From the NCBI GenBank assembly GCA_964649415.1, contig CAZYSK010000056.1:1-38297 (forward strand): a stretch of 38,297 nt of DNA, written 5' to 3'. The position numbers and the translations under genes were made by a program. Each line of letters opens with the position of its first letter. The stretch's first letter is position 1. The notes beneath the pieces were generated by a model. That model made no database searches. It was not told the DNA's origin and worked only from the letters and a program-made list of their open reading frames with translations. The DNA comes from CAZYSK01 sp964649415. Lineage in GTDB: Bacteria > Chloroflexota > Anaerolineae > B4-G1. This document shows, in pieces, positions 24,608-30,897 of this stretch.

Positions 24608-24856
24608 TCACTCGCCTTTTCTGCCGATGTGCTGCCGCGTTGCGCGCACCAGCCACCGCCGGTGGCGTATCAGGTGAATGATCACTGCGATCGAGAGCGC
24701 CAGTCCAACCCATTTGTGGATGCCTACCCAGAGCGCGCGCGAGGGGAAGTATCCCCGAGGGAGGACCACCCACAGGAGAAAAGACGATACGGCCAGGATG
24801 AGGGCTATCAGCCCCATCAGCAGGTCCAGCCAGTAGTTCCAATCCGCTTTTCGCAT
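24608..24856 (-). CDS. DUF4405 membrane protein (small b-type cytochrome-like)
   Basis: 82 residues with two membrane segments (LDLLMGLIALILAVSSFLLWVV and VGLALSIAVIIHLI). His residues in GIHKWVG and IIHLIRHRRW have the spacing of DUF4405 proteins, in which they are thought to bind heme b. It would pass electrons across or along the membrane. It starts 21 bp after the Tat lipoprotein stop, with GAGG at 8 nt, so the two are co-expressed. Confidence 0.8.
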   Translation of the reverse strand: MRKADWNYWLDLLMGLIALILAVSSFLLWVVLPRGYFPSRALWVGIHKWVGLALSIAVIIHLIRHRRWLVRATRQHIGRKGE

Positions 24857-24877
24857 CGTTATCGCCTCTACCGTCTG

Positions 24878-25933
24878 TTACAGGCATATCCAGAACCAGA
24901 GCGCGTACTCTGGGGATCGGGTGACCCGCACGTCGGACGGGATGTGGATGTGGCTCCCGGAGAAGCCGGCGAAGTCCCTCGGCCCCGTCTCGTAGACGAA
25001 CCCACACCCTCCGGACGCCTGGGCTGCGTCGATCCGCTCCACCCAGTAGCTGTCCACTGGATCGGCGCTGCCGATGCGCTCGTACCAGGTCAGGCCAACG
25101 TTGGACAGCTTCCCCTGCTCCGCCAGGCCGAGGACTGCATCGAGGGCCGTCACGACGCCGGGCTGCAGCACGTCGCTGCGGGTGTCGTGGGCGATGACTT
25201 CCACGTCGTGGAACACGTGGCTCACGCCGGGGGCCTGAATCTCGAACGCCGGTATCACAACCGTCTCGCCGTGATCCGCCAGCCGGGCTATTTCCTCCCT
25301 GAAGGTGCGGTGGATGTCCGCCAGACGTTGCTCGTGCTCGATCCCCAACCGGAACTGGGTGTCGTCCTTGTAGGGGTACATGTCCATGCGGAAGGCGTTT
25401 TGCTCGTACCATCCGCGCGAGTAGTGGGCCTGATACCACCATCCGCTCTGCCCATCGATCGCGTCGATGACGTGGGTGTCCATGCCCTCGTCGTAGTGGC
25501 TCTCCAGCCTGATCTCGCCCTGCTCGCCCAGGTGCGCCAGGACGTCGAACAGGGAGAAGTGTCCCGGCTGGAAGACGTCCGGGCGGAGCGTTTGGACCGC
25601 TCGTGCATCGAAGGAGAACGTGCCCAGACCCGCGATGTCCACGCTGCCGGTCCCCGCCGGCACGTCTCCCACGTGGGCCTCCGGCATTGTGCGAGGCTCT
25701 TCCTCTGTCGGCACCTGACGGGGCGTCGCAACGGGTGTGACAGGCAACTCTGCACGTTCTTCGGGCGCGGCCGGCGCGCACGCCGAGAGCAGCGCCCCCA
25801 CGCCAACCATCGCCAGGCCACTACCTATCGCCCCTCTCAGGAAGCGTCGCCGTGAGATGGGGCTGCGCGTTGTGCTCACGCACTCCGCGCACTTGGGTTC
25901 CGTGCAGTCTCTGCACTTCAGTTTAGTTGACAT
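24878..25933 (-). CDS. Tat-exported lipoprotein with a duplicated domain and Cys-rich leader, function unknown
   Basis: 351 residues. The first 20 residues carry four cysteines (CRDCTEPKCAEC), ahead of a twin-arginine signal SRRRFLRG and a lipobox LSAC, after which a Pro/Glu/Thr-rich linker runs to about residue 80. Two domains follow that look related to each other: RPDVFQPGHFSLFDVLAHLGEQGEI and RSDVLQPGVVTALDAVLGLAEQGKL, each with a Trp/Tyr-rich segment behind. The layout recalls DUF4430-like folds, but this is uncertain. It should be anchored outside the membrane. ATG at 25933 (GAGG at 5 nt) is preferred to GTG at 25939. It is followed by the DUF4405 cytochrome-like gene. Confidence 0.7.
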   Translation of the reverse strand: MSTKLKCRDCTEPKCAECVSTTRSPISRRRFLRGAIGSGLAMVGVGALLSACAPAAPEERAELPVTPVATPRQVPTEEEPRTMPEAHVGDVPAGTGSVDIAGLGTFSFDARAVQTLRPDVFQPGHFSLFDVLAHLGEQGEIRLESHYDEGMDTHVIDAIDGQSGWWYQAHYSRGWYEQNAFRMDMYPYKDDTQFRLGIEHEQRLADIHRTFREEIARLADHGETVVIPAFEIQAPGVSHVFHDVEVIAHDTRSDVLQPGVVTALDAVLGLAEQGKLSNVGLTWYERIGSADPVDSYWVERIDAAQASGGCGFVYETGPRDFAGFSGSHIHIPSDVRVTRSPEYALWFWICL

Positions 25934-26041
25934 ATTCACCTCGCCTGAGATTCGTGATATTGGGTATTCACCTACTCAGACGACGTGAGTCCAGGGAGTC
26001 TTACCCGTCACGGCGAGAAATGGGGTGGGGGGGGACGTGCT

Positions 26042-26059
26042 TCGCTGCTGCCGCAGCGA
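26042..26059. other. Short hairpin downstream of the anti-sigma gene
   Basis: TCGCTGC / GCAGCGA form a perfect 7-bp stem with the loop TGCC, 30 bp after the anti-sigma stop. On the minus strand a C8 run follows in place of T residues. It may weaken read-through into the Tat lipoprotein gene. The rest of 25934-26088 holds only a 9-bp direct repeat, TATTCACCT at 25933-25941 and 25965-25973. Confidence 0.35.
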
Positions 26060-26088
26060 TGCGGGGGCAGCCGGGATCACCGGTCGCT

Positions 26089-26340
26089 TCAGTTGAGGCT
26101 TCGCAGCACGGTCAGCAGGGCCTCGTATTCCTCGCGGCAGTCGGCGCAACGCTCCAGATGGTCCTGGACCAGGGGCATAGCCTCGCCGGCGTCCTTCCCG
26201 GCCAGCGTCAGCTCGACGAAACGGTCCAACTGCTCCAGGCATTCGTCACACCCGATCTCATCGGGGCGGGCGCTAAGCACGTTGCGCACCATACGTGTGA
26301 TCGATTCGGGTTTCAGCTCGGGTTTCGGCTTCATCATCAT
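26089..26340 (-). CDS. HC2-type anti-sigma factor
   Basis: 83 residues. CDECLEQLDRFVELTL is followed by DHLERCADCREEYEALL: the HxxxCxxC zinc motif and upstream Cys of ZAS/zf-HC2 anti-sigma factors. There is no membrane segment, so it is a soluble, possibly redox-sensing type, like RsrA/ChrR-class proteins (inference). It lies 36 bp after the sigma factor gene, its presumed target. Three ATG codons in a row begin the frame; the third has the best-placed AGGG. Confidence 0.8.
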   Translation of the reverse strand: MMMKPKPELKPESITRMVRNVLSARPDEIGCDECLEQLDRFVELTLAGKDAGEAMPLVQDHLERCADCREEYEALLTVLRSLN

Positions 26341-26376
26341 ACCCTGTTGGTTCAGACGCGCCGGGCCGTTCTGCTC

Positions 26377-27006
26377 TTACCCCGGCCACGGCTCGAAGGC
26401 GGCGAGGACGTCCTCGCCGGATAGCCCCTGGGCGATCATGCGTCTCTTGAGCCGTTGGCGGGCGTCATGCAGCAGCTTGTAGAGGGCGTTGCGGTTGGTG
26501 CCCATGCGGCGTGCGACTTCTTCCAGGGGCATGTGGCCCATCATCACCGCCGTCACGGCCCGGCGCTGGCGCTCCGTCAATTCCTCGGCGATGAGGCGCG
26601 CCAGCGTCTGCAGCACCATTCGCTGGGCCACCTCCTGCTCCGGCGAGGACGTGGCGCTAGCCGGCACGGCTGGCGAGAGGTCGATCCCCTCGTACGCGCC
26701 AAGAACGTCCTGCAGGGACACGTCCTGCCATCGTCGGCGGCGCAACTCGGTGAGGGCCACGTGGACGGCGATCTTGTGAGCCCAGGTGGTGAAACGGCTC
26801 TCGCCACGGAACGAATCCAGCCCGGCGAGGATGTTCACCAGCGCATCCTGGGCGAAGTCCTGCAAGTCGGCCTCCGTCGCTCCGTAGCGGTTGGCCACCG
26901 CGTACTGAAGACCTCGCACCAGGAGTGCGCGCAGGTCGGCCAGGGCCTGATCGCGCTCTGGGCCTTGCAGCGCCTGCAGCCATGCCTCATTCGTGCGTTC
27001 GCTCAT
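26377..27006 (-). CDS. ECF-like sigma-70 family RNA polymerase sigma factor
   Basis: 209 residues. Region 2 is visible as DFAQDALVNILAGLDSFRGESRFTTWAHKIA; region 4 as EELTERQRRAVTAVMMGHMPLEEVARRMGTNRNALYKLLHDARQRLKRRM with a clear helix-turn-helix. Regions 1 and 3 are missing, as in group 4 sigma factors. ATG at 27006 overlaps the GNAT stop (ATGA); the frame remains open upstream but only inside the GNAT gene. With the anti-sigma gene just downstream, it should answer an envelope or redox signal and may control the Tat lipoprotein/DUF4405 pair (inference). Confidence 0.88.
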   Translation of the reverse strand: MSERTNEAWLQALQGPERDQALADLRALLVRGLQYAVANRYGATEADLQDFAQDALVNILAGLDSFRGESRFTTWAHKIAVHVALTELRRRRWQDVSLQDVLGAYEGIDLSPAVPASATSSPEQEVAQRMVLQTLARLIAEELTERQRRAVTAVMMGHMPLEEVARRMGTNRNALYKLLHDARQRLKRRMIAQGLSGEDVLAAFEPWPG

Positions 27007-28028
27007 GGGCCGTGCTTCGCGCCTCCCGCGTCGCGTTTCCGGTCCTGCATATACCCCTGGGCTTGGGCGCGCTCGTCCGCGTTGGCGGGACGGTGGATCG
27101 CGCGGATTGCTGCAATCCGATAGTCGAACACGTGCTGGAAGCCAAACTGGCGATAGAGGGGATAGCCGAATCTGGAGGCCGTGAGCACGATCGAGGTGTG
27201 CCCGTCCGCCGCTGCATCCGATAGGACGCGGGCCAGGATCGCCTTTCCCAGCCCACGGCGTCCCCACTGCGGCAGTGTGGCCATCACGTACACGCCGGGA
27301 ACCCCCGCCCCCAGGATGAGCGCGCCGATGGCTGCCGGGGGGCCACCGGGAAGGCGCGCCAGATAGAGCCGCGCGGGACTGCCGCGCAGCCAGTCCTCCG
27401 CCATAGCCTCGAAGTAATCCAACGCTGTGCCCTCCGGGAACCGGAAGGCGATCCGGCGAATGGCGCTGGCCGCTGCCAGGTCTGTCCGGCTGGCCGCCTG
27501 CCACACCTGGGCACGCGGGTTGAGTGGCGGGCATCGGGCTGGCAGGGGGGCGACCAGGGCCGGCAACGATGAGCGGTCGAACGCCAGGCCATGCCGCTCC
27601 AACCGCTTGCCCATATCGGGAGGGTGCGGGCGCGGGCCGAGCCACCAGTACCAGGGCACGCCCCGGTCGGCGAAGAACGCCTTGACTGCCTCGATTTCGC
27701 TGCTGATGAACGCGTCACTCGTCCCCGGTGGGTAATTGGCGCCCAGTGCCAGGTTCAGGAGCGTGACCATGTAACCGCTGGAGCCAGCCGTCACGCCCAG
27801 GCCGTCGAAACGGGCGGCGTGCCGTGCACGCGTAGACAGCCACGCCTGGACGGCCATCGTGTGCTCGTCGGCCAGCCGGACGAGTGCGTCGCTGGGCATG
27901 CCCAGACGGTCCGCGAGCGTCGCGGCTGTGCCCGGTTCACAGTCGGGGCGCGACTTCTGCGCCCCGGAAGGCACGTCGATCTGTGGTGGGGACGCGGTTT
28001 GCGCGCCCGGCCTCTCGTCTCTCCCCAT
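27003..28028 (-). CDS. GNAT-family N-acetyltransferase
   Basis: 341 residues. The C-terminal half has the GNAT core: ARLYLARLPGGPPAAIGALIL, then VYVMATLPQWGRRGLGKAIL (the acetyl-CoA pyrophosphate loop is QWGRRGLGKA) and YPLYRQFGFQ. The N-terminal half looks like a degenerate second acetyltransferase-like domain. The substrate is unknown. Residues near FDYRIAAIRAIHR are encoded by a copy of the CGGATTG-nnn-CAATCCG repeat. The start is not certain; the first 40 residues lack family features, and ATG at 27899 is an alternative. It heads the operon with the sigma and anti-sigma genes behind a good promoter. Confidence 0.8.
   Translation of the reverse strand: MGRDERPGAQTASPPQIDVPSGAQKSRPDCEPGTAATLADRLGMPSDALVRLADEHTMAVQAWLSTRARHAARFDGLGVTAGSSGYMVTLLNLALGANYPPGTSDAFISSEIEAVKAFFADRGVPWYWWLGPRPHPPDMGKRLERHGLAFDRSSLPALVAPLPARCPPLNPRAQVWQAASRTDLAAASAIRRIAFRFPEGTALDYFEAMAEDWLRGSPARLYLARLPGGPPAAIGALILGAGVPGVYVMATLPQWGRRGLGKAILARVLSDAAADGHTSIVLTASRFGYPLYRQFGFQHVFDYRIAAIRAIHRPANADERAQAQGYMQDRKRDAGGAKHGP
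27103..27119. repeat. Dispersed hairpin repeat inside the GNAT gene
   Basis: CGGATTG CTG CAATCCG: a perfect 7-bp stem with a 3-base loop, the same unit as in the 33605-33657 element, here in the coding region of the C-terminus. Confidence 0.7.
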
Positions 28029-28063
28029 GGATGGGTTCCCGCCCCAGCATCTTGGCTGAGCTC

Positions 28064-28092
28064 AGTATATTGCAGTTCCGCGTGGAAGTCAA
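28064..28092 (-). promoter_or_regulatory. Promoter of the GNAT-sigma-anti-sigma operon
   Basis: Minus strand: TTGACT (28092-28087) and TATACT (28069-28064) separated by 17 bp; matches 5/6 and 5/6. Transcription should start near 28057, about 29 nt before the GNAT ATG. Confidence 0.7.
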
Positions 28093-28126
28093 AGCCTCGT
28101 GCTGTGGCGGCGAAGACGGATGAGAC

Positions 28127-28155
28127 TTGCCTACTTCGTCACTTCCCTGTATAGT
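28127..28155 (+). promoter_or_regulatory. Promoter of rsmD
   Basis: TTGCCT (28127-28132) and TATAGT (28150-28155) separated by 17 bp. It is divergent from the GNAT promoter, with 34 bp between the two -35 boxes. Confidence 0.6.
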
Positions 28156-28192
28156 CGCGCATGTTTCCGCAGGGCTTTCCAGGAGGTGGAGT

Positions 28193-28783
28193 GTGCGCGT
28201 CATCGCGGGCAAGGCCAAAGGGCATCGCTTGAAGTCAGTGCCGGGGAAAGGGACGCGGCCGATCACAGATCGGGCCAAGTCTGCGCTGTTCAGTATCGTC
28301 GGCAACGACGTCATCGGCTGCCGTTTCCTGGACCTTTTCGCCGGTACGGGCCAGGTCGGGATCGAGGCATTGAGCCGGGGCGCAACCGAGGCCGTGTTCG
28401 TGGAGCGGGCGGGACGCGCGGTGCGCGTCATTCACGCGAATCTGGCGCACACGCGCCTGGAGGCCGGTGCGCGTGTGCTGCGGGCTGACGTATTCGATTT
28501 CCTCGCTGGGGGAGCGCCTCACGTGGAGCCTGCGGAGGCCTTTGAGTACGTCTATGTCGCGCCGCCGCAGTACCTCGGCTTGTGGGCGAAGGCCCTTGAG
28601 GCGCTGGACGCCAGCCAGGCCTGGCTGGCCGACGATGGCTGGGTCATCGCGCAGATTCACCCACGGGAATACGAGCCGTTGGCCCTGGCACACCTGGTGC
28701 TTTTCGATCAGCGCACTTACGGAAGCGTGATGCTCTGCTTCTACGCCAGGGCGCCGCAGCAGGCGGGAACCGGACTGGCGTGA
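28193..28783 (+). CDS. rsmD: 16S rRNA (guanine-N2) methyltransferase RsmD
   Basis: 196 residues. RVIAGKAKGHRLKS and RPITDRAKSALFSIV are the RsmD N-terminal motifs; FLDLFAGTGQVGIEALSRGA is the SAM-binding loop. The catalytic motif IV reads VAPPQY where most RsmD have (D/N)PPY. It should methylate G966 of 16S rRNA. The start is GTG at 28193, with a perfect AGGAGG at 28181-28186; the open frame upstream to 28127 overlaps the promoter. It ends 25 bp before the convergent kinase-like gene. Confidence 0.9.
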   Translation: MRVIAGKAKGHRLKSVPGKGTRPITDRAKSALFSIVGNDVIGCRFLDLFAGTGQVGIEALSRGATEAVFVERAGRAVRVIHANLAHTRLEAGARVLRADVFDFLAGGAPHVEPAEAFEYVYVAPPQYLGLWAKALEALDASQAWLADDGWVIAQIHPREYEPLALAHLVLFDQRTYGSVMLCFYARAPQQAGTGLA

Positions 28784-28808
28784 CGGGCCCTACTGAGCGG
28801 GAGAGATA

Positions 28809-29615
28809 CTAAAGGTCTCGACGGATTGGCACAATCGGCACCTGTGGGGTCGAGCAGGCGGGATGCCGGACCGGGCCGACGGGTTCCGCCCTGGCGGTGC
28901 TGTGTATCTCCCACAGCCGCCCGAGCCTGGCCTCCAGCCGGGCTCTCAGGAGCTCAGGCTTGTCGGTAGTCACGTCGTCCTCGTTCTCGAAGATGACGTA
29001 TGGCACGCGGAACGAGCGTACGGTGAGAAACCTGGGGTCGGCGGCACTGAACGTGGCCCAGTCGTCGTCGCGGTATTCCCGTATCAGCTTCTCGTCGGAC
29101 AGGCTGTGCTCCAGGATGCTGTCCGGCTTCTCCGGATTGAAGCGGCGGCGGTTCTTGCGCCGTGATTCCTCGAATGGCACGCGCACGTACACCACAGCGG
29201 CGCGGCGGAGTATGTCATCTGACAGATGCGGGAATGCCTCCGTATAACCGCCGTGCGAGCTGCCTCGGGAGAACTCGATGATCGTCGTGGTGTGATCGTG
29301 GTAGGTCGGATTGTCCCGCAGTCGCTTGCCGTACTCCAGGCCGAGCCGTTCGATCAACAGGTGCCACAGATACGGATGCTTGAAGTACCCATCCGCGTCT
29401 GTGTGAAGCCTCGGCTGTCCCATCTGTTGGCTCAGGATATCGTCCTCCTCGAACCACGTCCAAAGCATGGGGAAGTCATCTATGGCGTCTATGTCGGCGA
29501 CCCGGCACGCGCGCCGGATGTCGGAGGGAGCATGCATGAGGAAGTCGATGATCTCGCTTTTACCCGACGCTGGCCGGCCGGTCAGGATCAGAATGTCGAA
29601 CGCATCTTTTCCCAT
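28809..29615 (-). CDS. P-loop kinase-like protein (AAA/Zeta-toxin-like NTPase)
   Basis: 268 residues. LILTGRPASGKSEII (about 9-23) is the Walker A loop; VADIDAIDDFPML resembles the lid/Asp region of small-molecule kinases; TTTIIEFSRGSS and AAVVYVRVPFEESRRKNRRRF follow as in P-loop kinases with a lid Arg cluster. No known substrate could be assigned. GGAGG lies 6 nt before the ATG. The last 13 residues and the stop codon come from a degenerate copy of the dispersed element (28811-28852), so the C-terminus has been changed by the repeat. It follows the L,D-transpeptidase by 22 bp. Confidence 0.7.
   Translation of the reverse strand: MGKDAFDILILTGRPASGKSEIIDFLMHAPSDIRRACRVADIDAIDDFPMLWTWFEEDDILSQQMGQPRLHTDADGYFKHPYLWHLLIERLGLEYGKRLRDNPTYHDHTTTIIEFSRGSSHGGYTEAFPHLSDDILRRAAVVYVRVPFEESRRKNRRRFNPEKPDSILEHSLSDEKLIREYRDDDWATFSAADPRFLTVRSFRVPYVIFENEDDVTTDKPELLRARLEARLGRLWEIHSTARAEPVGPVRHPACSTPQVPIVPIRRDL
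28811..28852. repeat. Degenerate copy of the 33585-33671 element
   Basis: TAAAGGTCTCGACGGATTGG, then CACAATCGGCACCTGTGGGGTC, matches the ends and one central hairpin unit of the 5-way element with several changes: one inner unit (CGGATTG GCA CAATCGG, with one mismatch) in place of three, and worn outer arms. Confidence 0.65.
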
Positions 29616-29637
29616 CCCCAGCCTCCAACTTCCAGTA

Positions 29638-30678
29638 TCACACGACCACGACGCGTGTGCCTGTACCGGGTGTGGCGTTCACCCTGAACTGCTCGTAGGG
29701 GGCGACCGGTTCTACCCAGCGAAAGACCCACCGCGCTGCCTTGTTGGTCACGTTCACGCAGCCGTGGCTATGTGGCCTGACGAAATCGTTGTGCCAATAG
29801 GTGCCGTGGATGGCGACGGCTGACCAGGTGAAGTACACGGGGAAGGCGATGCCCGGCAGATCGTAGTAGCTGTCGTCCTCTCCACCGACCATACGCTGCG
29901 CATGGCGCTTGTACAGCACGCGGTGCTCTCCACGCGGCGTCGCCGTGCCGCTCACGCCCGAGGATATGTTGGTGGCGAAGACCGCCGTCTCTCCTTCGAT
30001 GCAGGTCAGTCTCTGGGCAGCGATTTCGATCTGGATCCACTTGTCGGGACGACCGGGCGATATGGGCGCCAGCGCCTCAGGTGGGATCCGGCGCACGGAC
30101 CAGGCCGGCACGTACGGGCCAGGGGCATACGTGACGCCCTCCTTGAGCTGGTACCACCAGTTGCCACTGGGATCTGCGGTAGCGCCAACCACGCGATACA
30201 CGGTGCCGTAGTACAGCTTGTACCCCACGTACGCGCTGTCGGGCCGCCATCGCGCCTCGGCGATGGGCACGCAGACCTCGGCCCAGAAGCCCGGCTCGGC
30301 AACCTCGTTGATGACCTCGGAGCTGGGGTTGTTCTCGACCAGTTGTACGTATCCACTGTGGATGAACCCCTCGTCTGTCTGGTACCAGATTGGGTTGTTC
30401 GGCCAAGGTGCCTCGCCGATGGTCGCGCCGTACAGTGGTATGACTTCGTCACGGTACTTCCACGCTACCCATTCCGCTCCCGCGGCCGGCTCGCTGCGCA
30501 CCGCATGGCGCCACCAGGTCGCGATACGGCCCAGTGGGCTAATCGGTAGTGCCTTGGGTTGCGACTGATCGCTAGGCTGTAAAGGCAGGTGAACTGGCTG
30601 GAGAACCTGGGGAACGCGCGGCAGTGCTGCCCAGGTCAGGGCTGCACCGGCGGACTTCATGAACTCGCGGCGATTCAT
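29638..30678 (-). CDS. Tat-exported L,D-transpeptidase (YkuD)
   Basis: 346 residues. NRREFMKSAGAALTWAALP is a twin-arginine-like signal. The middle (about 60-210) is a pair of SH3-like or linker segments with WYQLKEGVTYAPGPYVPAW. The C-terminal YkuD domain has IHGTYWHNDFVRPHSHGCVNV: the His and the SHGCVN catalytic Cys are intact. It should make 3-3 peptidoglycan cross-links or attach proteins at the wall. ATG at 30678 is preceded by GAGGAGG; a second ATG six codons upstream lies before the ribosome site and is less likely. The 200 bp upstream (30697-30897) hold no recognised gene or promoter. Confidence 0.85.
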   Translation of the reverse strand: MNRREFMKSAGAALTWAALPRVPQVLQPVHLPLQPSDQSQPKALPISPLGRIATWWRHAVRSEPAAGAEWVAWKYRDEVIPLYGATIGEAPWPNNPIWYQTDEGFIHSGYVQLVENNPSSEVINEVAEPGFWAEVCVPIAEARWRPDSAYVGYKLYYGTVYRVVGATADPSGNWWYQLKEGVTYAPGPYVPAWSVRRIPPEALAPISPGRPDKWIQIEIAAQRLTCIEGETAVFATNISSGVSGTATPRGEHRVLYKRHAQRMVGGEDDSYYDLPGIAFPVYFTWSAVAIHGTYWHNDFVRPHSHGCVNVTNKAARWVFRWVEPVAPYEQFRVNATPGTGTRVVVV

Positions 30679-30897
30679 CTTCCTCCTCGTTTGCATGCAG
30701 ATATGCTCCTATGGGACCGCGGCCATCCTGGCCGCATTCAACGCTGGTGGCCGGGTGATGCTCTCTTGGAGGCCAGGACCCGTGGCGTCTTGGGCATCAT
30801 ACAACGAACTGCCCAGCCGTGAGTCTGATATACAATACCACGTATGGTCCAGTGCGAGTGTTTCGGCGGTGTTACAGCTAGGTTACGAAGCACTGGC

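Noticed and set aside
27007..27645. Longer N-terminus for the sigma factor
   Set aside because: The upstream frame is a shadow of the GNAT gene; ATG at 27006 makes an ATGA overlap and gives a normal length.
30697..30897. Promoter of the L,D-transpeptidase gene
   Set aside because: A TATGAT-like box is present at about 30797, but no acceptable -35 sequence lies 16-18 bp before it.
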